Positions 1 to 8,128 of a stretch of DNA of 21,660 nucleotides are shown piece after piece (positions within the stretch are counted from its first letter, which is position 1; each line of letters begins with the position of its first letter). A program made the translations under genes and the position numbers. Source of the stretch: CAYJIL01 sp964370235 (GTDB taxonomy: Bacteria; Bacteroidota; Bacteroidia; Bacteroidales; Rikenellaceae); the NCBI GenBank assembly GCA_964370235.1, contig CAYJIL010000038.1:1-21660 (forward strand), written 5' to 3'. The notes beneath the pieces are model-generated. The model searched no databases. It saw only the letters and a list, made by a program, of their open reading frames with translations, and had not been told where the DNA came from.

Positions 1-22
1 CCCACAGGCTTTTGCCTATGGG
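1..22 (-). terminator. Intrinsic terminator after typA (possibly bidirectional)
   Basis: An inverted repeat has arms CCCACAGGC and GCCTATGGG around a TTTT loop, with one A-C mismatch in nine pairs. It lies 33 bases past the typA stop codon. Read on the minus strand, the expected U-run would fall outside the window, so the terminator call rests on stem strength and position. On the plus strand it is followed by ATATTTTG, so it may also serve a gene to the left. Confidence 0.6.
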
Positions 23-55
23 ATATTTTGTAATGTTACTTACTAGAAGATATGA

Positions 56-1858
56 TTATCTTGAGTGACGCTTGCGCTCGTTCTCGTCTAGGTAGATCTT
101 ACGAAGACGCATAGAGTTTGGTGTTACCTCTACGTACTCGTCCTCCTGAATGTACTCTAGTGCCTCCTCTAGCGAGAAGATGATTGCTGGTGCAATGCTG
201 TTCTTTTCGTCTGAACCACTAGCACGCATATTTGTTAGTTTCTTGCTCTTTGTAAGGTTGATTACAAGGTCGCCAGCACGTGTGTTCTCACCCACTACCT
301 GACCACAGTAAATATCATCACCCGGGCTAACAAAGAACTTACCTCTATCTTGTAGCTTGTTAATTGCGTATGCAAAAGCATTACCTGTCTCCATAGAGAT
401 AAGAGAACCGTTTGTACGAATCTCAATATCGCCTTTGTATGGCTCAAAGTCTTTGAAACGGTGCGACATAACAGCCTCACCTGCAGTAGCAGTCAAAAGG
501 TTACTACGCAAACCAATAATACCTCTCGATGGAATATCAAAGATTAGCTTATTGCGCTCATTCTTGCTCTCCATGTTCAAAAGAGTACCTTTACGCTTAG
601 TAGCAAGCTCAATAGCGCGGCCAGCATACTCCTCTGGAAGGTCGATTGTTAGCTCCTCGATAGGCTCACACTTTCTACCATCAATCTCCTTGATGATAAC
701 TCGTGGCTGACCCACCTGCAACTCATAACCCTCACGACGCATAGTCTCAATAAGAACCGAAAGGTGAAGTACACCACGACCATAAACCACAAAGCTCTCT
801 GCCGTAGGACCATCCTTAACACGAAGTGCAAGGTTCTTCTCTAGCTCACGATCCAAACGATCTTTTAGGTGACGAGAAGTAACAAACTTACCATCCTTAC
901 CAAAGAAAGGTGAGTCGTTAATAGTGAATAGCATACTCATTGTTGGCTCATCAATTGCAATTGGAGTAAGTGCCTCTGGGTTTTCGCCATCGGCAATAGT
1001 ATCACCAATATCAAAGCCCTCAACGCCTACAACGGCACAAATTTCGCCACACTCAACTGTGTCTACTTTGCTCTTACCTAGTCCGTCGAATAGCATTAGC
1101 TCACGTACACGGCTCTTAATCATTTCGCTACCGTCTCTCTTGCAAAGCGTTACCGCCATACCCGACTTTAGCTCACCACGTGTTAGCTTACCAACCGCAA
1201 TACGACCCACATATGGTGAGTGCTCTAGCGATGTGATAAGTAGCTGAGGTGTACCCTCCTCTACACTTGGTGCAGGAATCTCTTCGATGATAGTGTCTAG
1301 CAGAGGGGTAATATCGCCCGCTCCTTGGTCTTGCCAATCGGTAGACATCCAGCCCTGCTTAGCACTTCCGTATATAGTTTTGAAATCTAGCTGCTCCTCT
1401 GTTGCATCTAGCGAGAACATCAAATCGAATACCTCTTCTGATACTTCCTCGGGACGACAGTTAGTCTTATCTACTTTGTTTACAACAACAATAGGTTTCT
1501 TGCCCATAGCAAGTGCCTTTTGAAGAACGAAACGTGTCTGTGGCATAGTGCCCTCAAAAGCATCTACAAGCAGAAGTACACCATCTGCCATGTTTAGCAC
1601 ACGCTCTACCTCACCACCAAAGTCGGAGTGACCCGGAGTGTCGATAATGTTAATTTTATATCCCTTGTAGTTTACCGAGACATTCTTGGCTAGGATAGTG
1701 ATACCTCTCTCACGCTCTAGGTCGTTGTTATCGAGAATTAGGTCGCCACTACTTTGGTCCTCTCTAAATAGCTTTCCTTGAAGAATCATCTTGTCAACCA
1801 GTGTAGTCTTACCGTGGTCAACGTGTGCGATGATAGCAATGTTTCTTAGTTTTTGCAT
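56..1858 (-). CDS. typA: Ribosome-associated GTPase TypA/BipA
   Basis: This is a translational GTPase of the EF-G/LepA superfamily that binds the ribosome and supports large-subunit assembly and growth under stress, acting in the cytosol. All GTPase motifs are visible: P-loop AHVDHGKT (11-18), switch I ERERGITI (48-55), DTPGH (73-77) and NKVD (127-130). EF-G-like domains II, III and V follow, then the TypA-specific C-terminal domain, including a GRGVLHLSVL segment. At 600 residues it matches the family length and is intact. The ATG start gives the conserved N-terminus directly before the P-loop. It is transcribed leftwards, with its own probable promoter at 1927-1957 and a terminator at 1-22. 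The stretch upstream of the start codon is rich in dyads and repeats (see findings). The identification is secure. Confidence 0.97.
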   Translation of the reverse strand: MQKLRNIAIIAHVDHGKTTLVDKMILQGKLFREDQSSGDLILDNNDLERERGITILAKNVSVNYKGYKINIIDTPGHSDFGGEVERVLNMADGVLLLVDAFEGTMPQTRFVLQKALAMGKKPIVVVNKVDKTNCRPEEVSEEVFDLMFSLDATEEQLDFKTIYGSAKQGWMSTDWQDQGAGDITPLLDTIIEEIPAPSVEEGTPQLLITSLEHSPYVGRIAVGKLTRGELKSGMAVTLCKRDGSEMIKSRVRELMLFDGLGKSKVDTVECGEICAVVGVEGFDIGDTIADGENPEALTPIAIDEPTMSMLFTINDSPFFGKDGKFVTSRHLKDRLDRELEKNLALRVKDGPTAESFVVYGRGVLHLSVLIETMRREGYELQVGQPRVIIKEIDGRKCEPIEELTIDLPEEYAGRAIELATKRKGTLLNMESKNERNKLIFDIPSRGIIGLRSNLLTATAGEAVMSHRFKDFEPYKGDIEIRTNGSLISMETGNAFAYAINKLQDRGKFFVSPGDDIYCGQVVGENTRAGDLVINLTKSKKLTNMRASGSDEKNSIAPAIIFSLEEALEYIQEDEYVEVTPNSMRLRKIYLDENERKRHSR

Positions 1859-1926
1859 CTTATCATATTAGTTTTTAGCCAGCCTCACAGATGGCCATGC
1901 GAGCACTACTGAGTGCTTTCTGGCTA

Positions 1927-1957
1927 CAAAGGTAATCTTTTAGTGGCTATATTCAAA
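1927..1957 (-). promoter_or_regulatory. Bacteroidetes-type promoter for typA
   Basis: On the minus strand, TTTG (1957-1954) is followed after 19 bases by TACCTTTG (1934-1927), a perfect match to the TAnnTTTG -7 element. The spacing is within the known 19-21 range for the -33/-7 pair of the Bacteroidetes primary sigma factor. The inferred start near 1920 gives a leader of about 60 bases before the typA ATG. Confidence 0.65.
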
Positions 1958-2010
1958 ACTATATTTTAACTAAGAGCACATTAACCATATTTTAACAATG
2001 TATTTTACCA

Positions 2011-2460
2011 CTAGCTAAGCACAATTTGGTATGTCGATTTGAGCCTCTTTTGCCTCTCTCTATGGTCGGGCATATAGCTCTCAAGCAGAGCATAAAAGCT
2101 CTTTGAGTGGTTCATATGCACCATATGGCATAACTCGTGCATAATTACATACTCTATGAGCTGCATATCCATGCGCACAAGTTCGACATTAAAGCGAATA
2201 ACTCTTTTTGAACTACACTGCCCCCAATAGCTACGAATAAATTTTAGTTCTAGCTTGGTGGGCGAAACACCCTCTTTGGCAGCAAACTCTTTGCATAGTA
2301 GCGCAAGTGGCTCTTTAATGTGTGTAACGGCTTGTTTGTTATAAAAGTTCATTAATAGCACCCTTACACGCCTTGTGTCTGTTGTATAAACACATATCAT
2401 ATCGCCCTCAATCCTAACATCCTCGTTGCTAGTCACTAGTTTTACTTCGAGCCTATATTT
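2011..2460 (-). CDS. YgjP-like (DUF45/WLM) metallopeptidase, 5' end lost in assembly gap
   Basis: This is the C-terminal part of a small cytosolic zinc metallopeptidase-like protein of the YgjP/SprT-related family, whose substrate is not known. The hallmark motifs are RSYWGQCSS, then HELCH, then HMNH with a downstream PDHRERQK. Two histidines and a glutamate of HExxH plus a third histidine would bind zinc. A GTG at 2436 could start a 141-residue protein, but the frame stays open upstream of it all the way to the N-run (codons for K-Y-R-L-E-V-K-L). Family members are typically over 200 residues, so the true start probably lies in the gap. The stop is TAG at 2011-2013. The gene lies downstream of ligA on the same strand, perhaps cotranscribed. 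No terminator was seen before typA. Confidence 0.85.
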   Translation of the reverse strand, partial: KYRLEVKLVTSNEDVRIEGDMICVYTTDTRRVRVLLMNFYNKQAVTHIKEPLALLCKEFAAKEGVSPTKLELKFIRSYWGQCSSKRVIRFNVELVRMDMQLIEYVIMHELCHMVHMNHSKSFYALLESYMPDHRERQKRLKSTYQIVLS

Positions 2461-2560
2461 NNNNNNNNNNNNNNNNNNNNNNNNNNNNNNNNNNNNNNNN
2501 NNNNNNNNNNNNNNNNNNNNNNNNNNNNNNNNNNNNNNNNNNNNNNNNNNNNNNNNNNNN
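2461..2560. other. Assembly gap (100 N)
   Basis: This is exactly 100 N, a conventional scaffold placeholder rather than a measured length. It interrupts the end of ligA and the beginning of the YgjP-like gene. The missing sequence should hold the last few ligA codons and roughly the first third of the peptidase, so the real gap is probably nearer 300 bases. Confidence 0.95.
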
Positions 2561-4544
2561 CTATAAACATATCTTCGTCAATTATCTCTACCGACAATTT
2601 TTCTGCCTTGGCTAGCTTGGCAGGGCCTATGCCACTACCTGCCAGCAGGTAATCTGTCTTTGACGATACCGAAGATAGGTTTCGACCACCATGTGCCTCG
2701 ATCATTGCCTTTAGCTCGTCACGAGAGTGCTTTACAAACACGCCCGAAATAACAAACGCTTTGCCCTCTAGCGAAACAGAGAGTTTTTCTATTTGCTCCT
2801 GCTCCATTTGTAGGCCATAGCTTTGTAGTTTTTCGATGGTGGTAATATTGTGTACATTATCAAAGTAGTCGATTATGCTATCTGCAATCTTATCGCCCAC
2901 CTCCTCTATTTCGAGTAGTTGTTCTCGGGATGCCGTTGCCAAAGCACTCATACTACCCAGCGATGCAGCAATTTTTTTTGCCGTAGTTTGCCCAACATAC
3001 CTAATGCCTATTGCAAATAGCAAACGTGCAAAGGGTACGCTCTTGCTTTGCTCGATACTCTCTATAACTTTGGCAGCCGAACGCTCGCCCATTCTCTCTA
3101 GTGGCTCTAGCTGTGCCGCTGTCAGTGTGTACAAGTCGCTATAATCACGCACAAGCCCCTCGCGCAGTAGTAGCTCGATGGTCTCTTCGCCTAGCGAATC
3201 TATATTCATAGCCTTGCGAGCTATAAAGTGAATAATACGACCTGCTATTTGGGGAGGACAGCCCATCGAATTTGGGCAGTAGTGCTTTGCCTCGCCCTCC
3301 TCTTTTACTAGCAAAGTACCACAAGCAGGGCACTTGTCTATATACTCAAAAGGCACCGAGAAAATATCTCGTTGTGTTTTTTCTACGCCTGTAACCTTGG
3401 GGATAATCTCGCCCCCCTTCTCTACCAAAACTCTATCTCCAATGCGAATATCTAGCAGTTTTATCTGCTCGGCATTATGCAAAGAGGCACGACGAACGGT
3501 TGTTCCTGCCAAACGAACGGGCGCAAGGTTTGCCACAGGGGTAATAGCTCCCGTGCGCCCCACCTGAAAATCGATCGATAGCAGCTCGGTAGCTACACTC
3601 TCGGCCTTAAACTTATATGCCACCGCCCATCTAGGAGCCTTTGCCGTAAAGCCTAGCTGAGATTGTAACGATATGCTATCTACCTTTACAACTACACCAT
3701 CGGTATCATATGGTAGTTTTTTGCGAGCCTTATCCCAATGGTTAATAAAGTCCATTACTGCGTCTATACCCACTACTCGTTTTGAGTGCTCAGATGTTTT
3801 AAAACCCCATTCAGCCGCCATTTGTAGCGTTTGGTAGTGTGAATCGCTCACAGCACTATCGCTGTTTATACCATACAAAAAACCATCGAGCCCTCGTTGA
3901 GCCACTACTTGCGAAGATTGCTGCTTGAGAGTTCCAGCGGCAGCATTACGAGGGTTGGCAAATGGCTGTTCGCCTATATCTTCTCGCTCGATATTAAGCC
4001 TCTCAAACGAGGCATGGGGCAACAATATCTCGCCCCTTATCTCAAAGCTACTTGGGTAACCCTCGCCCCTTAGTTTCATGGGGACACTCTTTATTGTTTT
4101 AACGTTAGATGATACATCGTCACCTCTTTCGCCATCGCCCCTAGTGAGTGCATATATAAATTCACCATTTTCATACAACAAAGATATGGCGCTACCGTCG
4201 AATTTGAGCTCGCAGCAGTAGGCAATATCGTCACCACCAACCTCTTTTGCTATGCGGTTATGAAAATCTTGTAAATCTTGGCTACTATATGTGTTAGATA
4301 AAGAGAGCATTGGATAGCGATGTGCTCGCTGCTCAAACGACTTTACTAGGTCGCTACCTACTCTCACCGATGGCGAAAGTGGGTCATAAAGGTTGGGATT
4401 TTGCGCCTCAAGAGCTATGAGCTCTGCCATTAACTCATCGTAGTGCATGTCCGATATTTGTGGATCGTTTTGCACATAGTACTTATAGTTATGGTCGTTT
4501 AGCTCATTGCGCAAACTCTCTATTCTCTCTTTTTGGTCGTTCAT
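2561..4544 (-). CDS. ligA: NAD-dependent DNA ligase LigA (3' end lost in assembly gap)
   Basis: This is the replicative ligase that seals nicks using NAD+ and joins Okazaki fragments. Domain Ia is at residues 1-65, with HNYKYYVQ and DMHYDEL contacting NAD. The adenylation domain follows, with the catalytic lysine K114 in ELKFDG, later DTDGVVVKV and AYKFKAE. An OB fold follows, then a Cys4 zinc finger (C405, C408, C423, C429), helix-hairpin-helix repeats (about 480-565) and a BRCT domain (from about 591). The visible part ends at residue 661 (DEDMFI), only a few residues short of a normal LigA end, where the N-run begins. A continuation through the N-run to a stop near 2442 is an artefact of the placeholder. 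The ATG start at 4544 fits the family. A promoter candidate lies at 4612-4642. Confidence 0.97.
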
Positions 4545-4611
4545 GTTTATTAGTTATATGGTGAATGGTGACACATGCACCGTCTTAAAATTACTATTTG
4601 ATAAATTATAG

Positions 4612-4642
4612 CAAAGATAGTAAATTAGAATTACTCTAAAAA
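4612..4642 (-). promoter_or_regulatory. Probable ligA promoter
   Basis: On the minus strand, TATCTTTG (4619-4612) matches the Bacteroidetes -7 element TAnnTTTG exactly. TTTT at 4642-4639, 19 bases upstream, is a one-mismatch -33 element. The predicted leader before the ligA ATG is about 60 bases. The divergent region 4545-4776 (232 bases) holds only this promoter and the opposing one. Confidence 0.45.
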
Positions 4643-4700
4643 TAGCACAAAGTTATTTACCCCTTTAAACAATAAATTTTGAAAAAAAAGTCTAAAACTG

Positions 4701-4731
4701 TTTCTTGTTTTCATTTTTTGGTGTAATATTG
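4701..4731 (+). promoter_or_regulatory. Possible promoter for the small acidic protein gene and rubrerythrin
   Basis: TTTC (4701-4704), 19 bases, then TAATATTG (4724-4731) each differ by one base from the Bacteroidetes -33 TTTG and -7 TAnnTTTG elements. This would give a leader of about 40 bases before the ATG at 4777. It is a weak match in AT-rich sequence. Confidence 0.33.
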
Positions 4732-4776
4732 TACCATCAATAGCAAGTAGTAACACCTATAAATTATGACAACTCA

Positions 4777-5052
4777 ATGAAAAAGAAGATTGTAACTAGC
4801 TACCAAAACCTATCAGACTCTATTAAGGAGAAGGTAAAAGAAAAATATCCTTATGGATACCAAGATAGCATGATCCGAATCGACAAGGGTCCAAACGACT
4901 TTTTCTACGCAATTATGCTAGAGACCGAGGAGGTGAGCTACCTTATTAAGATAGATGTTAAGGTTGACAATAAGCTAGTAGATGACAAGGATTACTTTAT
5001 CGACGAAATTAAAGGAGAAGATGAAGTAGCCGAGGAAGACGAAGACGAGTAA
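4777..5052 (+). CDS. Small conserved acidic protein of unknown function
   Basis: This is a 91-residue cytosolic protein without a signal peptide or membrane segment. The first 75 residues look like a compact alpha/beta fold, with YPYGYQDSMIRIDK and then FFYAIMLETEEVSYLIKIDVKVD. The last 15 residues are almost all Asp/Glu. I recognise the pattern as one found in Bacteroidales genomes but know of no assigned function. It lies 46 bases before the rubrerythrin start on the same strand, so the two may share a transcript ending at 5679-5714. Its ATG overlaps the stop of a four-codon ORF (4766-4780) in an ATGA arrangement. Codon use matches its neighbours. Confidence 0.8.
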   Translation: MKKKIVTSYQNLSDSIKEKVKEKYPYGYQDSMIRIDKGPNDFFYAIMLETEEVSYLIKIDVKVDNKLVDDKDYFIDEIKGEDEVAEEDEDE

Positions 5053-5098
5053 TCGTAGTGGAGCCATAGTGGTTTCACATCTACTAAATATTAAAAAA

Positions 5099-5653
5099 AT
5101 GGCCAAAAAATTCATCTGTACTGTATGTGGTTACACACATATGGGCGAACAGGCACCTGAGCAGTGCCCACAATGTAAAGTTCCTGCTTCTAAGTTTAAA
5201 GAGGTAGTTGAGAGTGATAACAACCTAGAATGGGCTGACGAGCACCGTCTTGGCGTAGCAAAAGATATCGATAGCGAAGTGCTAGAGGGTCTTAAGGCTC
5301 ACTTCATGGGCGAGTGTACAGAGGTAGGTATGTACCTAGCGATGAGCCGTCAAGCAGACCGTGAGGGTTACCCAGAAGTTGCCGAAGCATATCGTCGTAT
5401 AGCTTGGGAAGAGGCTGAGCACGCTGCAAAATTTGCTGAGCTACTAGGCGAAGTGGTTTGGGATACAAAAACAAACCTAAAGGCTCGTATGGAGGCAGAA
5501 GCTGGTGCTTGTGCTGACAAAAAGCGTATCGCTACACGTGCTAAGGAGCTAGGTCTTGATGCTGTACACGATACAGTACACGAAATGTGTAAGGACGAGG
5601 CTCGTCACGGCCAAGCGTTCGAGGGTCTTTACAACAGATTCTTTAAGAACTAA
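5099..5653 (+). CDS. Reverse rubrerythrin (N-terminal rubredoxin, C-terminal diiron domain)
   Basis: This is a cytosolic non-haem iron peroxidase that reduces hydrogen peroxide in anaerobes. The rubredoxin-like FeS(4) centre comes first (C7, C10, C23, C26). The four-helix diiron domain follows, with ligand candidates E72 and E75, E105xxH108, E134 and E167xxH170. This order is the reverse of classical rubrerythrin and matches the 'reverse rubrerythrin' class characterised in Clostridium as an NADH-linked peroxidase. I chose the ATG at 5099 (184 residues): it gives the normal MAKKFICTVCGY start, whereas the in-frame GTG at 5069 would add ten unrelated residues. Leucines here use only CTA (7) and CTT (4), which suggests CTA is a preferred codon. 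A strong terminator follows 25 bases after the stop. Confidence 0.93.
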   Translation: MAKKFICTVCGYTHMGEQAPEQCPQCKVPASKFKEVVESDNNLEWADEHRLGVAKDIDSEVLEGLKAHFMGECTEVGMYLAMSRQADREGYPEVAEAYRRIAWEEAEHAAKFAELLGEVVWDTKTNLKARMEAEAGACADKKRIATRAKELGLDAVHDTVHEMCKDEARHGQAFEGLYNRFFKN

Positions 5654-5678
5654 TACATCAAATTAGTTATATTTATGG

Positions 5679-5714
5679 GGGCATCTCGATTAAATTCGAG
5701 ATGCCCTCTTTTTT
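5679..5714 (+). terminator. Rho-independent terminator after rubrerythrin
   Basis: A perfect 11-bp stem (GGGCATCTCGA / TCGAGATGCCC) surrounds a 6-base loop, followed directly by TCTTTTTT. It starts 25 bases after the rubrerythrin stop and is a textbook intrinsic terminator on the plus strand. Confidence 0.93.
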
Positions 5715-5744
5715 GTATTTATACGGTTGGGATAGTGCTAGTTC

Positions 5745-5844
5745 NNNNNNNNNNNNNNNNNNNNNNNNNNNNNNNNNNNNNNNNNNNNNNNNNNNNNNNN
5801 NNNNNNNNNNNNNNNNNNNNNNNNNNNNNNNNNNNNNNNNNNNN
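5745..5844. other. Assembly gap (100 N)
   Basis: This is exactly 100 N, again a placeholder of unknown true length. No gene visibly runs into it from either side. The 8-mer TAGTGCTA occurs just before it (5733-5740) and just after it (5848-5855). The following 143 bases to the next gene hold no clear promoter. Confidence 0.95.
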
Positions 5845-5996
5845 AAGTAGTGCTACATAATAAAACAATAAACTTCTTTTTCAGGCCCACTAGGTAGAGC
5901 TTTTATGTAACTCGATTAGAATATTGAAATTACACAGGACTTGGATTTTTTATTGGACAACAATAATATTAATGGGTTTTAACAATTGTGCTTGAT

Positions 5997-7946
5997 ATGA
6001 GAAATATAGTTAAAATTGGAATTATTTCACTCCTAGCCATTTTTGTGAAATGCAGCAAGAGTGATGCCGACATACAGGGCGATATCCAAGAGGACGAACG
6101 TGATATTCTCATCGAACTTTACGATGCCCTTGGGGGTGATGATTGGTTGAAAAATAGCGGCTGGAAGAGCGACCTTGCTCTAGATAAATGGTATGGTGTC
6201 GATACCGACAGTAACGGTAGTGTAGTCTCAATTAACCTAGCCAATAATAACCTAGAGGGCGAGCTATCTAGCTCGATTGGTGGGCTTAGCAATTTGCACA
6301 AGTTAGACATTGGGGGCAACAATATAGGTGGCAAACTCCCCTTGCAACTAGGTACGCTCAACAAGCTAGAGTCTATTATACTGTCACAAAATAGATTTAC
6401 AGGCTCAATCCCCATGAGTTTGCAGCAAGATGCCGACTTGTGGAATAAAATAGCATGGACCATACTCCAACAACAAGACGAATATGGCTTTAATAGCGGT
6501 TTTGAGCCCATATACATAAGCCCCACAACAGTTACCACAATAGATGGAAAGACAATAAATATGGGCGAGTTTTGGGCTTCAAACGAGCTAACTTGTGTCA
6601 TACAGTGGCAAACACAACACAACGCTAGTGCTCTATACCTTGCAACCATTAATAGTTTATATAACCAATACTCATCGCAAGGTTTTAATGTTATCTCATT
6701 TTGCAACGAAGATGATGTCTCAAAAATTAGAGATTATGTAAACTCATATAATATTGTGGGCGAAGTTTTCCAAATACAAGACAACACAAACCACATTGCC
6801 ACAATGCCAACTAGCCCATCGCTCATTTATGCCATTGTAGACAAAAGCGGCAAAATTTTACACTCCGAGTCGATTTACCAACCCACTACATCGTTTAATC
6901 GAGAGCAAGCTACCATCGATTTTGTAACGAGCCGTTTAACAGGTCAAATGCCCATTAGACAGTATGAATCGGCGGACTATTCACAAAATGGTACTATATC
7001 ACAACTACAACATGCCAGCCGGGGCAATGGCATAGATGTAGTTATTATGGGAGATGGCTTTGCAGACAGTGACATGACAAGTGGTGGCGAGTACGAGAGG
7101 CGTATGACAGAGGCAATGGAGCACTTCTTTTCGGAAGAACCATTCAAGAGTTTTAGGGATCGCTACAACGTATATATGGTAAAGGTTGTATCGCCAAACG
7201 ATGGAATAGGCGAAGGTAAAGAAACAGCCCTTAGCTCTAGGTACGAAGAGGGAACTGCAATAAGCGGCGATTACTACATGATATTTTCCTATGCAAAAAA
7301 GGTGCGTAGCTTGCAGCAAGTAGATAATCTCACCATAATTAATGTGGTAAATTCGCCTCAATATGGTGGCACCAGCTATATGTACTCAAGTGGTGCATCA
7401 ATATCGTTTTGCCCCATTATTTCGGGCAGTAGCGAAGAGTTTCGCAAGGTAATTGTACACGAGGCAGCAGGGCATGGTTTTGGTAAACTCATCGACGAGT
7501 ATGTGACCCACCATACCGACACAGCACCTGCAAGCCATATAGCTAGAATTGAGAATTACCACCAAAATAATTGGGCAGCAAATATCGACTACACAAACGA
7601 CCCGAGCCAAGTTAGGTGGGCACACCAGCTTAGCGACCCCCGATACAGTGGGCTAGTGGGCATATACGAAGGTGCGTTTTTATATGGCTACGGAGTATAT
7701 AGGCCTAGCCAGCAGAGTATTATGAGATACAATGTCGGAGGATTTAATTCACCCTCACGAGAAGAGATATATCGCCGTATTATGGTGCAGTCGGGCGAAG
7801 AGTTTTCGTACGAAAATTTTGCTCTTTGGGATGCTATCAATCGCACACCCACAAACACTTCGCAAGCACTAGAGGCTACAACAAGAGTAGATGAATCGGT
7901 ATTTATACCATTTGCTCCTCCCATATTTATTCAAGAAAACCAGTAG
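5997..7946 (+). CDS. Lipoprotein: leucine-rich repeats + thioredoxin-like domain + M64 metallopeptidase
   Basis: This is a predicted surface or periplasmic lipoprotein of 649 residues. It has a short hydrophobic signal (about 5-18), lipid cysteine C19 in a loose lipobox, then SKSDAD, resembling the Bacteroidetes surface-export signal. Residues 33-142 are plant-type LRRs (GWKSD...WYGV, LANNNLEGEL, LSQNRFTGSIP). Residues 162-312 resemble an AhpC/TlpA thioredoxin fold (FWAS at the usual catalytic loop, GFNVISF) but lack the CxxC pair, so redox activity is unlikely. Residues 342-627 match peptidase family M64 (IgA-peptidase type): IDVVIMGDGF, then the metal site HEAAGHGFGKLIDEY (H488, E489, H493). 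The histidines are separated by three residues rather than two. The ATG at 5997 is preferred to a GTG at 5988. The substrate is unknown. Confidence 0.85.
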   Translation: MRNIVKIGIISLLAIFVKCSKSDADIQGDIQEDERDILIELYDALGGDDWLKNSGWKSDLALDKWYGVDTDSNGSVVSINLANNNLEGELSSSIGGLSNLHKLDIGGNNIGGKLPLQLGTLNKLESIILSQNRFTGSIPMSLQQDADLWNKIAWTILQQQDEYGFNSGFEPIYISPTTVTTIDGKTINMGEFWASNELTCVIQWQTQHNASALYLATINSLYNQYSSQGFNVISFCNEDDVSKIRDYVNSYNIVGEVFQIQDNTNHIATMPTSPSLIYAIVDKSGKILHSESIYQPTTSFNREQATIDFVTSRLTGQMPIRQYESADYSQNGTISQLQHASRGNGIDVVIMGDGFADSDMTSGGEYERRMTEAMEHFFSEEPFKSFRDRYNVYMVKVVSPNDGIGEGKETALSSRYEEGTAISGDYYMIFSYAKKVRSLQQVDNLTIINVVNSPQYGGTSYMYSSGASISFCPIISGSSEEFRKVIVHEAAGHGFGKLIDEYVTHHTDTAPASHIARIENYHQNNWAANIDYTNDPSQVRWAHQLSDPRYSGLVGIYEGAFLYGYGVYRPSQQSIMRYNVGGFNSPSREEIYRRIMVQSGEEFSYENFALWDAINRTPTNTSQALEATTRVDESVFIPFAPPIFIQENQ

Positions 7947-8048
7947 CGCTCACCTGCTTTATTGCTCTATTGGTGGTTGAGGAGAATTAGTAGCGAATTT
8001 ATGTACGGCATAGATTACACTAACACATAGCATATATATATTATACGT

Positions 8049-8090
8049 CAATGGAGGTGTCCCGAGAATTAAATCTAGACACCTCCATTG
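8049..8090. terminator. Strong hairpin between converging genes, likely terminator
   Basis: A perfect 13-bp stem (CAATGGAGGTGTC / GACACCTCCATTG) surrounds a 16-base loop. It lies between the end of the M64 lipoprotein gene (7946, plus) and the end of the membrane protein gene (8129, minus). No T-run follows directly; on the plus strand the nearest one begins about 18 bases later (8109-8115). It probably acts on one or both convergent transcripts, but is not a textbook intrinsic terminator. The rest of 7947-8128 shows nothing recognisable. Confidence 0.5.
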
Positions 8091-8128
8091 ATTATGAGTT
8101 TATAGTTTATTTTTTGTGCACAAGCACA

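Noticed and set aside
357..1523. Several 60-117 codon ORFs opposite typA (and similar ones opposite the ATPase, comM, ligA and rluF)
   Set aside because: They are shadow frames of well-supported genes with no recognisable domains or start context.
2442..2560. ligA reading frame continuing through the N-run to a stop at 2442
   Set aside because: The run is a 100-base placeholder, so the frame across it is meaningless. The real ligA should end only a few codons after the last visible residue.
5069..5098. GTG start adding ten residues to the rubrerythrin
   Set aside because: The extra residues are unlike the family, and the ATG at 5099 gives the normal N-terminus just before the first cysteine pair.
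5675..5860. 61-codon plus-strand ORF spanning the terminator and the second gap
   Set aside because: It begins in the terminator hairpin, most of it is N, and it has no family resemblance.
5679..8090. Shared ATTAAAT in the loops of the hairpins at 5679-5714 and 8049-8090 as a possible repeat family
   Set aside because: The stems differ in sequence and a 7-base AT-rich match is expected by chance.
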